From Desulfofarcimen acetoxidans DSM 771 (GTDB lineage: Bacteria > Bacillota > Desulfotomaculia > Desulfotomaculales > Desulfofarciminaceae): a DNA stretch of 64,000 nt. The stretch lies in assembly GCF_000024205.1 (NCBI RefSeq), contig NC_013216.1, positions 3,472,001-3,536,000 on the forward strand, read 5' to 3'. Under the pieces are notes generated by a model that did no database searches, was not told the DNA's origin, and saw only the letters and a program-made list of their open reading frames with translations. Within the stretch, counting starts at the first letter, position 1; each line of letters starts with the position of its first letter. Made by a program: the position numbers and the translations under genes. Positions 46,342 through 54,988 of this stretch are shown piece after piece.

Positions 46342-46608
46342 TTAAACAGCGGCTTCCGGTATAATAATAGAAACCTGCTTTTTGTCGCGACCTTTACGCT
46401 CAAAGGCTACAAAACCGTCAGCAGTGGCAAACAGAGTGTCATCGCCACCTCTGCCGACATTGCGCCCAGGATGAATCTTAGTTCCTCTTTGACGAACAAT
46501 AATACTTCCGGCAGTCACTAATTGACCGTCACCACACTTTACGCCCAGCATTTTAGGCTTGGAATCCCGGCCGTTACGTGAACTGCCTACACCTTTCTTA
46601 TGAGCCAA
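46342..46608 (-). CDS. rpmA: Ribosomal protein L27
   Basis: 88 residues beginning [16 protein letters not shown] at TTG 46608, 6 nt after GGGGAGGTG. This form has no N-terminal extension of the MLxLxLQFFA type that many Firmicutes cleave with the Prp protease. No prp (ysxB) gene lies between rplU and rpmA, only 68 bp, which agrees with the absence of the extension. Confidence 0.95.
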   Translation of the reverse strand: MAHKKGVGSSRNGRDSKPKMLGVKCGDGQLVTAGSIIVRQRGTKIHPGRNVGRGGDDTLFATADGFVAFERKGRDKKQVSIIIPEAAV

Positions 46609-46676
46609 AAGACTCACCTCCCCATCGAAATTAAACTATAAGGAAAATCAGTTATATTTACGAACCTATGAACTTG

Positions 46677-46988
46677 CTAGGCCAGTATTTTCTCTACTGT
46701 AACCTGGGTAAAGGGCTGACGGTGACCTTTCTTACGGCGGTAATTTTTCTTGGACTTATACTTAAAAACTATGATTTTTTTGCCTTTGCCCTGGCGAACT
46801 ACGTTGAGAACTACCTTTGCACCGGCTACAAAAGGGGAACCAACGGTAAGCTGCCCGTCCTTCTCCACAGCCAGTACTTTTTCAATTTCCACTTTCTCGC
46901 CGTCTTCAGCAGTAAGTTTTTCAATGTACAGGGTATCGCCTTCCTGCACCTTAAACTGTTTGCCGCCTGTTTCAATAATAGCGTACAA
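46677..46988 (-). CDS. rplU: Ribosomal protein L21
   Basis: 103 residues, starting [18 protein letters not shown] and ending [14 protein letters not shown], the normal length. The start is TTG 46988 with GGGGGT 8 nt upstream; the alternative ATG 47003 has no ribosome site. It heads the rplU-rpmA unit and has a 5' leader of about 100 nt that may contain an L21 leader element. Confidence 0.95.
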   Translation of the reverse strand: MYAIIETGGKQFKVQEGDTLYIEKLTAEDGEKVEIEKVLAVEKDGQLTVGSPFVAGAKVVLNVVRQGKGKKIIVFKYKSKKNYRRKKGHRQPFTQVTVEKILA

Positions 46989-47093
46989 ATTTTCTACCCC
47001 CATTTTTTAGGACTCGCCGGCAATAAGGTAGGGATATCCCTTTTAAAACCCGATCCGAGCGGTAGCTAGGTTACTGCTAACCTACATCTCATT

Positions 47094-47122
47094 ATTTTAT
47101 ACATATATTAAATTATTGTCAA
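47094..47122 (-). promoter_or_regulatory. Sigma-A promoter of rplU-rpmA
   Basis: TTGACA (complement of 47117-47122) and TAAAAT (complement of 47094-47099) with 17 bp between. Transcription would start near 47087. Confidence 0.8.
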
Positions 47123-47209
47123 GTTAAGTTTGATGAATAAAGTTCCCTCTTTAACGGGAATTCTAACTATGAAACAGATTCCAGCAAATTTAATGAAGGA
47201 GGATTGATT

Positions 47210-47644
47210 ATGGCACAATCACTTCAGGAAATTATGAGCAAAAATGTTGCAACCATTACGCCTCAGCAGACCGTTGCGGAAGCGGCGCAGCTTATGAGCC
47301 AGCACAACATCGGTTCTTTACCCGTGGTAGAAAACGGCCAGTGTGTGGGAATGTTAACTGACAGAGATATTACTCTCAGAGCAGCCGCCAAAGGTGCCAA
47401 TGCCGCAACTACCAAGGTAGGAGCAGTCATGACCAAGGAAGTTATAACGGCTGCACCGCAAATGGACGTGAATGAAGCTTCCAAGTTAATGGCAGATAAA
47501 CAAATTCGCCGTTTGCCTGTTGTAGAGAATAACCAGGTGACCGGTATAGTGGCCATTGGAGACATAGCCGCACAGAGTATTTATCAGGATGAAGCGGGCG
47601 AAGCGCTTTCTGATATTTCGAAATCTCCCGCAACCTTGTCTTAA
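47210..47644 (+). CDS. Tandem CBS-domain protein
   Basis: 144 residues with two CBS domains: IMSKNVATITPQQTVAEAAQLM...DRDITLRAAA and VMTKEVITAAPQMDVNEASKLM...AIGDIAAQ. Such stand-alone pairs bind adenine nucleotides as energy sensors and resemble the Bacillus YhcV/YkuL type. ATG 47210 follows GAAGGAGG. It is divergent from rplU and closed by a bidirectional terminator. Confidence 0.9.
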   Translation: MAQSLQEIMSKNVATITPQQTVAEAAQLMSQHNIGSLPVVENGQCVGMLTDRDITLRAAAKGANAATTKVGAVMTKEVITAAPQMDVNEASKLMADKQIRRLPVVENNQVTGIVAIGDIAAQSIYQDEAGEALSDISKSPATLS

Positions 47645-47714
47645 GCTTAAAACAAGAAATAATGAGGCATATCTTATGGCAGTATAATTATAAAACTCCC
47701 ATAAAAAGTAAAAT

Positions 47715-47755
47715 AACCCTGTCTTTGAGAAAAATCAAGGACAGGGTTTTATTTC
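47715..47755. terminator. Bidirectional terminator between CBS gene and 47792 gene
   Basis: AACCCTGTCTTTGA and TCAAGGACAGGGTT (13 of 14 pairs) with a 6-nt loop and T runs on both sides; it serves the converging genes. Confidence 0.85.
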
Positions 47756-47791
47756 TCAATATAGGAAATTATCCTTAAGGAATTTATTTCA

Positions 47792-48394
47792 TTAGCTTTT
47801 CATATCTTTTTTCAACTGTGCTAAATCATTTTTGTATTTGGTTTCCATTAAATTGGCATACCGGTCTTTAATTTTTTCATCAGAAGATCTGAACGCATAT
47901 TCCAAAAAGTCATTGACGTCTTTACTGGCATGAGCATAACCCTTAATAACCGCGGTATAATTAACACTCTGCTGGTCTGCCCGGTTTAAATTATATTCTG
48001 TATACAGGTCAGTCTCCTTATTCAAGATCTTAATTTCCTGGCGCAAAGTCCCACAGGTATTCAGGAATTCATCAGTTTTTATTTTACCGCTGCTCCAGCC
48101 GCCATAGGCAACATTCACTTTTTGAGCGATTTCATCCAACCGGTTAATCCAGTTCTCATGCTTGCTGATAAATTCCTGTTTTGAGGTAACGGTTGTAATA
48201 CCGGGGTATTTGCTATCCGCAGCCTGATTGGCGCCGGGAACGGAATCGGCTGCGTTTGTACCGGTACCGCCGGAATTTGGAGCAATACCCGATTCACCCG
48301 TCTTATGCATAACTTTATAGCCACCTGCAGCAAGCAAGATAACCAGTATTGCTGCCGCAATCCACATTTGCGCTTTTGATAACTGCAATTTCAT
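47792..48394 (-). CDS. Hypothetical anchored protein, 200 aa
   Basis: One N-terminal membrane helix (MWIAAAILVILLAAGGYKVM) with short cytoplasmic start, then a Gly/Asn/Ala linker and a helical extracytoplasmic domain rich in Lys, Asn and Gln. No lipobox. ATG 48394 is preceded by AAGGAGG. I do not recognise a family; a small helical sensor- or sporulation-related protein is possible. Confidence 0.6.
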   Translation of the reverse strand: MKLQLSKAQMWIAAAILVILLAAGGYKVMHKTGESGIAPNSGGTGTNAADSVPGANQAADSKYPGITTVTSKQEFISKHENWINRLDEIAQKVNVAYGGWSSGKIKTDEFLNTCGTLRQEIKILNKETDLYTEYNLNRADQQSVNYTAVIKGYAHASKDVNDFLEYAFRSSDEKIKDRYANLMETKYKNDLAQLKKDMKS

Positions 48395-48699
48395 TGGGAA
48401 GCCTCCTTATTAGATAATAATGACTGCAAACTGAAAATGCTCTACCAACTAATTTTCTAATTTCACGGCTAGTACCCATGCATTTGATATCATAGCACAG
48501 CGGCCTGATTATGGCAACTGTAAAGCATTACTAAACAACTTACCCTGAGAGAACAACAGTGTGCAGCTGAAGATTATTTTAAAATATCAGTGTATTCTAA
48601 AACATTGTTTTAATTCTTGCAGGTACTATTTTACGTTTTTCGTGGTACAATTGACTTATTATTTACTTCTCATTATAAGTATAAACAGAGGTTGGTTGA
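48395..48699. other. Intergenic stretch, divergent promoters expected
   Basis: About 305 bp between two divergent genes. No ORF or hairpin stands out; a TACAAT box near 48642 may belong to the PAP2 gene, but no good -35 box is in register. Confidence 0.35.
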
Positions 48700-49326
48700 A
48701 TGATTTCTTCCTTAAATAAACTGCTGGAATTGGACAGCCTGCTTTTGGAGCATGTTGTTTATTTTGAAAGAATAAGCATACTGGATCACCTGCTGCCATG
48801 GATCAACTGCCTGGCTCAGGGCGGGTTAATCTGGCTGCTATTAATGCTGTACTTGGCGGCTTTTCACAGCTTAAAAGGACGCAAAATTTTTTTTCTGGGC
48901 AGTATATCCATGCTTCTGGCCTTTGCTTTCTCCCAGGGGTTAAATTATCTTGTCCACAGACCCAGGCCATTTAATGCCATCAGCGATGTTTTACCCCTGG
49001 CAAACCTGCTGGCAGACAAACCTGCAGGATATTCCTTCCCTTCCCAGCAAACAGCCTTGGCCTTTGCTGCCGTAACTGTTTTGCTGTCTAACTGTGAAAA
49101 AAAAATTTATAAAATCTTTGTTTTTCTGCTGGCTGCTCTGATTGGCTATTCAAGGGTTTATGCCGGCTTATGTTACCCCCTGGATGTTTTGGGAAGCGCC
49201 GTGCTGGGAAGCTTATGTGCCAGGTATGTAATGGCGAAGATGAGTAGAATCAGAAGAAGAACACGTAAAAAACGCACTTATATTGTTAGAAAAAGCAACC
49301 GGCAAAAACTGACCGAATACAATTAA
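48700..49326 (+). CDS. PAP2-like membrane protein lacking catalytic histidines
   Basis: 208 residues with five to six membrane helices and the PAP2 layout: VHRPRPF (motif 1), SFPSQQTALAF (motif 2, normally PSGH) and SRVYAGLCYPLDVLG (motif 3, normally SRxYxGxHxxxDVLxG). The His of motif 2 is Gln and the nucleophilic His of motif 3 is Cys; the Lys of motif 1 is also absent. It ends in a very basic tail (RRRTRKKRTYIVRK). Fold assignment is firm, but phosphatase activity is doubtful. Confidence 0.85.
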   Translation: MISSLNKLLELDSLLLEHVVYFERISILDHLLPWINCLAQGGLIWLLLMLYLAAFHSLKGRKIFFLGSISMLLAFAFSQGLNYLVHRPRPFNAISDVLPLANLLADKPAGYSFPSQQTALAFAAVTVLLSNCEKKIYKIFVFLLAALIGYSRVYAGLCYPLDVLGSAVLGSLCARYVMAKMSRIRRRTRKKRTYIVRKSNRQKLTEYN

Positions 49327-49452
49327 CCGGATAAGAAAGTTGACTTAAGCGGCTTTCTTACAGCCAAAGATCCATTATAAGCCTAATTTCCCGGAGTAAA
49401 ATAAAGGACCGGCCATCTTTCCACCGGTCAAAAAATATTTATCCGCTTTCTG

Positions 49453-50634
49453 TTAAAGCCTTTCAATGACAGCGGCCATAGCCGGACCGCCACCCACGCA
49501 CAGGGATGCACAACCGTACCTGGCCTGTCTCCTGCTCATCTCATATATCAATGCCACTAAAATCCTGCTGCCGGTACAGCCTACAGGGTGCCCGATAGCA
49601 ATACCCGAACCGTTAGCATTGACTTTATCCATAGGCAGTTGCAGTTCGCGGTTTACCCCCAGAAACTGCGCGGCAAAAGCCTCATTAATTTCAAAATAAT
49701 CTATTTGATCCAATGTCAAACCGGCATATTTCAATACCTTAGGTATGGCATGGGCAGGTCCCATGCCCATTATTTCCGGAAGCACGCCTACATTTGCAGT
49801 AGCCAGGAGCCTGGCCAACGGTTTTATTCCCAACTCCCGGGCTCTCTCCGCCGACATCAGCACCATAGCGGAAGCACCGTCATTTATGCCGGAAGCATTG
49901 CCGGCTGTGACAGTACCGTCCTTTGTGAACACAGGCTTTAATTTAGCCAGATTTTCCATGTTCAGGCCCTGCCGGGGATGTTCATCATGCTCAACCACTG
50001 TAACAGCCTTTTTACCCTTAACCTCTACAGGCACTATTTCTTCCTTGAATTTACCTGCGGCAATGGCCTGACAGGCCCGTTCATGACTGGTTACAGCCAG
50101 TTGATCCTGCTCTTCACGTGAAATAGAGTATTTTTCAGCTATATTTTCAGCGGTAACCCCCATATGGTAATTATGAAAAGCATCAAACAATGCATCATGG
50201 GTCAGCGCATCATAGATTTTGGAATCTCCCATACGCATGCCTTCACGGGCACTCAACATTAAATAGGGAACCCTGCTCATGCTTTCCAGGCCAACCGTTA
50301 AACTTATCTCAGATTTGCCCAGCATTATTTGTTGAGCAGCAATTTCAAAAGCTCTCATGCCGGACGCGCAAAGCTGTTCCACTGTACAGGCACAAGTCTC
50401 AACAGGAATCTGCAAGCCAAGTTGGATTTGCCGGGCCGGGTTGCCCTTAACCCCCTGCTTGTAAACCATGCCGGCTGTCACATCCTCTACCAGCTCCGGC
50501 AAAACTCCTGCTTGCTCCAGGGCAGCCTTAGCGGCTGTCATACCTAAATCAACAGCGGGCACGTCTTTTAAAGATCCCAAAAAATCACCGATTGGAGTTC
50601 TTTTAGCTGCGACAATAACAACTTCTCTGGCCAT
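49453..50634 (-). CDS. Acetyl-CoA acetyltransferase (thiolase)
   Basis: 393 residues. Catalytic Cys89 lies in QLCASGMRAFE; the His of NEAFAAQ...GHPVGCTGSR and the second Cys of CVGGGPAMA near the C-terminus complete the set. It condenses or splits acetoacetyl-CoA. It sits downstream of an AcoR-like regulator, with palindromic operator-like sites in the gap, so the regulator probably controls it. Its substrate chain length cannot be told. Confidence 0.93.
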   Translation of the reverse strand: MAREVVIVAAKRTPIGDFLGSLKDVPAVDLGMTAAKAALEQAGVLPELVEDVTAGMVYKQGVKGNPARQIQLGLQIPVETCACTVEQLCASGMRAFEIAAQQIMLGKSEISLTVGLESMSRVPYLMLSAREGMRMGDSKIYDALTHDALFDAFHNYHMGVTAENIAEKYSISREEQDQLAVTSHERACQAIAAGKFKEEIVPVEVKGKKAVTVVEHDEHPRQGLNMENLAKLKPVFTKDGTVTAGNASGINDGASAMVLMSAERARELGIKPLARLLATANVGVLPEIMGMGPAHAIPKVLKYAGLTLDQIDYFEINEAFAAQFLGVNRELQLPMDKVNANGSGIAIGHPVGCTGSRILVALIYEMSRRQARYGCASLCVGGGPAMAAVIERL

Positions 50635-50686
50635 ATTTATACCTCCGATAACTATAATGTGAGACAGGCAAGCATTACTCTTTTTT

Positions 50687-50704
50687 ACAAACCATGTAGT
50701 TTGT
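50687..50704. promoter_or_regulatory. Palindromic operator-like site, copy 1
   Basis: The 18-bp sequence ACAAACCATGTAGTTTGT has arms ACAAAC and GTTTGT. It lies about 53 bp upstream of the thiolase start. The same sequence recurs in inverted form at 50865. Confidence 0.6.
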
Positions 50705-50809
50705 CATTAAGTTAAGTAATTGCTGCTCATCCTGCCATTTATCAACGATAAATAATTAATTTCCACAAATTTTACTGATTTCCTGCCTGGAAATTAAAAA
50801 TAAACAAAA

Positions 50810-50835
50810 AAAGTACAGTAATACTACTGTACTTT
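50810..50835 (-). terminator. Intrinsic terminator after the AcoR-like regulator
   Basis: AAAGTACAGTA pairs perfectly with TACTGTACTTT over a 4-nt loop; the minus strand continues in a T run. Confidence 0.8.
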
Positions 50836-50864
50836 TATCCATGAGTCGAATTATATTAGCGATT

Positions 50865-50882
50865 ACAAACTACATGATTTGT
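50865..50882. promoter_or_regulatory. Palindromic operator-like site, copy 2
   Basis: ACAAACTACATGATTTGT equals the reverse complement of copy 1 except for one base. It lies just past the stop codon of the regulator gene, 161 bp from copy 1. Confidence 0.55.
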
Positions 50883-50889
50883 TTCATAC

Positions 50890-52197
50890 TCACAAGAGGC
50901 TGTAAATATCCTCCACACTCTTTTGCGTCAGACCGGCCAGCTTCAGAATGTTTGGCAATGTTGGGATTTTTGAACCGTTTTCATAGGCATAATACTGGTT
51001 AGGATGTATTTGCAGAACTTCTCTGGCAAAGACTTTTTTCTCCATTTTCAATTCATGACGAAGATTATTCCATTTAACCAAAAGCTTTAGTCCCTCTTTG
51101 GTTTCCACTTCCAAGCCTTTAACTTTATCCGAGTCATCATTAATCCGCCCCGCCTTCAAATCAGTCAATGAATCAAAAATGGCCACAACTCCGATTATAT
51201 TTTTTTCGTCATCGAAAACCAGATCCGTATCTATAACAATTTCTATATCATTACCCAGGCATCCCGTAGTAACACGGTAATTTTTTACTCCCGTACCTTT
51301 AAGCAAAGTATTGCTGATCACCCGGTTGTGTTCCGGCAGCTGAAATATTTCTTTTAAATGCTTGCCCACTACGTTCTCCGGTTTAGTACGCATAATTTCG
51401 GCGGCGGAATTGTTGCAGTAGTTGACTATGGAATCAATATTGGCTACCAATGCTCCGCGCCTCAGTGAGTTGAGAACAAATTTATATTTTTGTTCCAATA
51501 TAGAAAGGGCGTTATTTTTCTCCCTAATTTTTTCCCGGTATGCTCTACCCACAAGCTCGGCTTCAATGGCCTTGGCAGTCGCCACCGCCATGCTCAGAGT
51601 GTACGGACTGGCATATTCATTTATAACGGCTATACTCAGAACTCCGGTAAGCTGCTGACAGGGATCGCTTATAGGCGCTCCCACATCAGTCCATATATGA
51701 TACTGCCTGTTATAGTGCTCCCTGCCTTCCACCACCACAGGTCTCCTGGTGCGCAACGCCGTGCCTATCCCGCTGTTGCCGACATCGCTCTCCGTACAGC
51801 GGGCACCCAATCTGGTATACATTTCCTCACCGCTGCCCGCACACCTGTTTTCACAGCGCAAATCAATACAGTAACCGTCTTCATCCGCCAGTACGATAGC
51901 ATAGGTTGATGTCTGAGTTCTCAGCGTTTGCTCTATAATATCCAGATGCGGACGGCTGACTTCTATAAATTCCGCCCTGCGTATAATTCTGTCATCCAGC
52001 TCCTGTTTGGAAAGTATGTGTTTATAATCAAATTCCAAAGGATTAGCCTTGAGTTTTCTGCATTCTTCCCAGTCTGCCAACACCGGTATATCATGCATGC
52101 CTTTACTCTTATTATTCAGTACAAAGTTCTCCCAGGCTTTCAACAGCTTTTTTTGACCTGATTTAATCTTTTGTGTTTTTATTCTTCTTTCAAGCAC
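50890..52197 (-). CDS. AcoR-like GAF/PAS sensor fused to XRE DNA-binding domain
   Basis: 435 residues. The first 210 match the sensory part of AcoR-type activators (helical start, then a GAF domain with GTALRTRRPVVVEGREHY and HIWTDVGAPI). A PAS domain follows (about 235-345; VNYCNNSAAEIM, GKHLKEIF). The AAA+ sigma-54 domain and Fis helix of AcoR are absent; instead the C-terminus is an XRE helix-turn-helix (LRHELKMEKKVFAREVLQIHPNQYYAYENGSK). It precedes the thiolase gene and is a likely regulator of it. Confidence 0.82.
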   Translation of the reverse strand: MLERRIKTQKIKSGQKKLLKAWENFVLNNKSKGMHDIPVLADWEECRKLKANPLEFDYKHILSKQELDDRIIRRAEFIEVSRPHLDIIEQTLRTQTSTYAIVLADEDGYCIDLRCENRCAGSGEEMYTRLGARCTESDVGNSGIGTALRTRRPVVVEGREHYNRQYHIWTDVGAPISDPCQQLTGVLSIAVINEYASPYTLSMAVATAKAIEAELVGRAYREKIREKNNALSILEQKYKFVLNSLRRGALVANIDSIVNYCNNSAAEIMRTKPENVVGKHLKEIFQLPEHNRVISNTLLKGTGVKNYRVTTGCLGNDIEIVIDTDLVFDDEKNIIGVVAIFDSLTDLKAGRINDDSDKVKGLEVETKEGLKLLVKWNNLRHELKMEKKVFAREVLQIHPNQYYAYENGSKIPTLPNILKLAGLTQKSVEDIYSLL

Positions 52198-52314
52198 CAG
52201 AAATCCTCCCTAATCTCAACACAAACCGGCCGACTCGTGAAACCATATCCATGCTTTGTTAATTATATCACAAAAGCAGTTTGGAATGTCGAAATACGCA
52301 ATTTTCGTAAAATA

Positions 52315-52347
52315 CAAAAACCACCTAAACTTGCATTCGGGTGGTTT
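52315..52347 (-). terminator. Intrinsic terminator after the DVU0298-like gene
   Basis: The minus strand reads AAACCACC, a 17-nt loop region, then GGTGGTTT and T residues. Confidence 0.7.
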
Positions 52348-52436
52348 CAGCATGAAAAATTCAAAGTGATCCGGCAGAGAAGCAACATCCCCGCGCATAA
52401 TCTCTTCATTTAAACTAACTGATATAGTGAAAACCA

Positions 52437-53072
52437 TTATTGAAGCATTTTCATTGCTCCAGCCAAACTGCCCACAGTCGTCTCAGTTAAAACACCGTTT
52501 TCATAAACATGCAGCACGCCTTCATCTGCCGCCAGCATTTGCAGCTTTACCGGGTCTATTTGCTCTCCCATGATTGAGAGAAAGCGAACTGTATAGCCCC
52601 GAATTACCGGATCAGGGTCCTCCAAAAGAGAAGACAATTCGGGTACTGCTTCCTTCACCAGCTCCGGCAGAGCCTGGGCCATTCTTCCCGCAGCCCAGAC
52701 CACTCCCCGGCGCAGCATGGTCTCATCCAGAAAGGAAATCACTATGGAAGCAAATTCTTGAAACATCTGCGGCCGGTGGTAGATTATTTCTCCCATTACT
52801 TCGGGAGCACTCCAGCCTATGCCGCCCGACTCATCATTAGCCGACCACATCTGGCGGCGCAGCATATCCCGGACAAATTCGGGATCTTCCCCGGCTAATC
52901 TGTCCGCTACCCACCCGATTCCTTCAATAGCCCGCCAGCAGATCAATTCTCCCCGGTTATATAAAAGCCTTTGCAAATACTGCAGAAGACCTCTTTTTTG
53001 GGAAACCAGATTAGCCAGTTGCTCATAGTTTTGTGCCAGCAAGAGAGCAATTATTTCATTCTTTGAAGCCAT
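52437..53072 (-). CDS. DVU0298-like HEAT-repeat protein
   Basis: 211 residues of paired helices (LICWRAIEGIGWVADRLA, VVWAAGRMAQALPELV, VRFLSIMGEQIDPVKL) with HEAT-like conserved Arg and Asp residues, as in the DVU0298 family of anaerobes. Function unknown, probably a protein-interaction scaffold. ATG 53072 follows AAAGGAGGGG. The short SWIM protein lies 45 nt upstream on the same strand. Confidence 0.75.
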   Translation of the reverse strand: MASKNEIIALLLAQNYEQLANLVSQKRGLLQYLQRLLYNRGELICWRAIEGIGWVADRLAGEDPEFVRDMLRRQMWSANDESGGIGWSAPEVMGEIIYHRPQMFQEFASIVISFLDETMLRRGVVWAAGRMAQALPELVKEAVPELSSLLEDPDPVIRGYTVRFLSIMGEQIDPVKLQMLAADEGVLHVYENGVLTETTVGSLAGAMKMLQ

Positions 53073-53116
53073 AACAGCCCCTCCTTTGCCCGCTTTAAAA
53101 CGCAAAGGTAGAATTC

Positions 53117-53329
53117 TTAACCCAATAACTTCCTGATAGCTTTAATATGCCTGCATTGGAAACCAGGGTTGCGGTAAGCATTAAACCTGTAGGTACAGCA
53201 CTCACAGCGATTTATGCTGGCTTTTAATTCAAAGCGGCAATCATAGTCAGTTACCACAGCTTCACTGTCAGAAGTAAAATATACAACTAAGTCATCAACC
53301 ATATAAGGTTCTTTAATTTTTATGCTCAC
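53117..53329 (-). CDS. Small SWIM-type zinc-finger protein, 70 aa
   Basis: The C-terminal half reads CECCTYRFNAYRNPGFQCRH, the C-x-C-xn-C-x-H pattern of SWIM zinc fingers; a short beta strand part precedes it. SWIM domains bind DNA, RNA or proteins and normally form part of larger proteins. Start GTG 53329 behind GGGGGATG. It is probably co-transcribed with the DVU0298-like gene. Confidence 0.72.
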   Translation of the reverse strand: MSIKIKEPYMVDDLVVYFTSDSEAVVTDYDCRFELKASINRCECCTYRFNAYRNPGFQCRHIKAIRKLLG

Positions 53330-53489
53330 GGTACATCCCCCCTGCGTCTATGCTTATATTATCTTAGCAACAATCGCCGACTTTTTCAATCAATAAATAT
53401 ATAAGCATTTCAAAAATGAATGCACTATTAATTATTTGCACAAACTGGTATAATAGGAGTTTATAATGATAAAAAAGAGGTGTCTTAAT

Positions 53490-54806
53490 GTGTCCAAGGA
53501 TTTTTTACTGCTGGGCATTCGGCGTAAAATAAATGACTTTTTAAGAGAAAACGGGATTACAGAGCCAACTCCCATACAAGTTCAGGCCATACCTGTTTTA
53601 ATGACGGGAAAGGATTTATTGGCTCAGTCTCAGACCGGCACCGGCAAGACTCTGGCTTTTTTGCTGCCGGTTTTAGAAAAAATTGAAGTAAATAAACCAC
53701 AGGTACAGTCCTTGATTATTACTCCCACCAGAGAGCTGGCTCTGCAAATTACCGGTGAAGCCAAAAATCTTGGTGACAAGCTGGGTATAAATATTCTGTC
53801 TGTCTACGGAGGCCAGGATGTAGAACGGCAAATTAAAAAATTAAAGGGCCACATACATATGGTTATCGGGACACCGGGCCGGCTGCTGGATCATATCCGT
53901 CGCAAGACCATCTCCTTGTCCGGAGTTTCCAAACTTGTACTGGATGAAGCCGATCAGATGCTGCACATGGGCTTTCTGGAAGATGTGGAGGAAATCATCC
54001 GCAAATCACCGGTCAAAAAACAGACCATGCTCTTTTCGGCCACCCTGCCGCCCAGGATTCGCGCTCTGGCCGCACGTTATATGCGTAAACCGGCAGATAT
54101 TCGCATACAGAGCCGGCAGGTTATATTAGACAAAATCAAACAGATTGTCATTGAACTGGAAGAGAAAGAAAAGCTGACTCAACTCTGCCGCCTGATCGAT
54201 GAAAACCAGCCTTACCTGGCTATTATATTCTGTCATACCCGGCAGCGTGCCAGCGAACTGGCCGCTGCACTGATTCAGCGAGGCTATGCGGCGGATGAAC
54301 TGCACGGAGATTTATCTCAGGCCAAGCGGCAGCAGGTTATGAAGCGTTTCAGCTCGGCCCGGCTGCAGCTGTTGGTTGCCACTGACATTGCCGCGCGGGG
54401 ACTGGATATTGAGGGTGTCACACATGTTTACAGCTACGATATTTCACATTATTTAGAAAGCTATATCCATCGTATCGGGCGAACCGGGCGGGCAGGAGAA
54501 TCAGGAACAGCAGTTACCTTTGTCCTGCCCGGAGAGCACAGGTACCTGCGCATAATTGAGCAGGGTACCGGCGCAGCCATAGAAAAATACACTGCCGACG
54601 GTCAAAAACTTATAAAAACCAGTAAGAGAAGCCCGGCCAGAGCGGGTTCCGGAGCGGGCAAATTAAAACCGGCTGCGGGTGAAAAGAAATCTCCTCAGAC
54701 TGGAGCAGCGGCGGTAAAAACAAAGAACCGGCGCCAACCGGGAGTAGCCGGAAAAGCTGCCTTTAAAAAGAAAGCCGCCGATAAACGCCGTAAAAAAGTA
54801 TTATAA
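53490..54806 (+). CDS. DEAD-box ATP-dependent RNA helicase
   Basis: 438 residues. Q motif, AQSQTGTGKT, PTRELA, GTPGR, DEAD, SAT, and HRIGRTGRAG are all intact. The C-terminus is a basic, low-complexity tail of about 70 residues rich in Lys, Ala and Arg, typical of CshA/DeaD-like helicases that unwind ribosomal RNA or assist mRNA decay. GTG 53490 was chosen because GAGGTG lies 7 nt upstream; a TATAAT box stands near 53450. Confidence 0.95.
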   Translation: MSKDFLLLGIRRKINDFLRENGITEPTPIQVQAIPVLMTGKDLLAQSQTGTGKTLAFLLPVLEKIEVNKPQVQSLIITPTRELALQITGEAKNLGDKLGINILSVYGGQDVERQIKKLKGHIHMVIGTPGRLLDHIRRKTISLSGVSKLVLDEADQMLHMGFLEDVEEIIRKSPVKKQTMLFSATLPPRIRALAARYMRKPADIRIQSRQVILDKIKQIVIELEEKEKLTQLCRLIDENQPYLAIIFCHTRQRASELAAALIQRGYAADELHGDLSQAKRQQVMKRFSSARLQLLVATDIAARGLDIEGVTHVYSYDISHYLESYIHRIGRTGRAGESGTAVTFVLPGEHRYLRIIEQGTGAAIEKYTADGQKLIKTSKRSPARAGSGAGKLKPAAGEKKSPQTGAAAVKTKNRRQPGVAGKAAFKKKAADKRRKKVL

Positions 54807-54940
54807 AGCAAGTTTGATTAAAATATCAAATAAATTTTTGGAATATTGTCTTGTAATATCAGATGAAGTAAATTATAATTAATAAAATTTATACATTTTA
54901 CCGGTCATCAATGAGGATGTCAAAGGAAATGCGACAACGA

Positions 54941-54976
54941 AGTCCTAACTATAATAGTTAGGGCTTAATTTTTTTT
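54941..54976 (+). terminator. Terminator hairpin in the leader of the chemoreceptor gene
   Basis: AGTCCTAACTA pairs with TAGTTAGGGCTT over a short loop, then eight T residues. It may end the helicase transcript or, as part of a structured leader beginning near 54900, attenuate the chemoreceptor gene that starts 12 nt downstream. Confidence 0.8.
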
Positions 54977-54988
54977 AAAAGGAGTTGA

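Noticed and set aside
54895-54945. Cyclic di-GMP riboswitch before the chemoreceptor
   Set aside because: The GEMM-I core sequences are absent and I could not fit the class II consensus; left as an unassigned leader.
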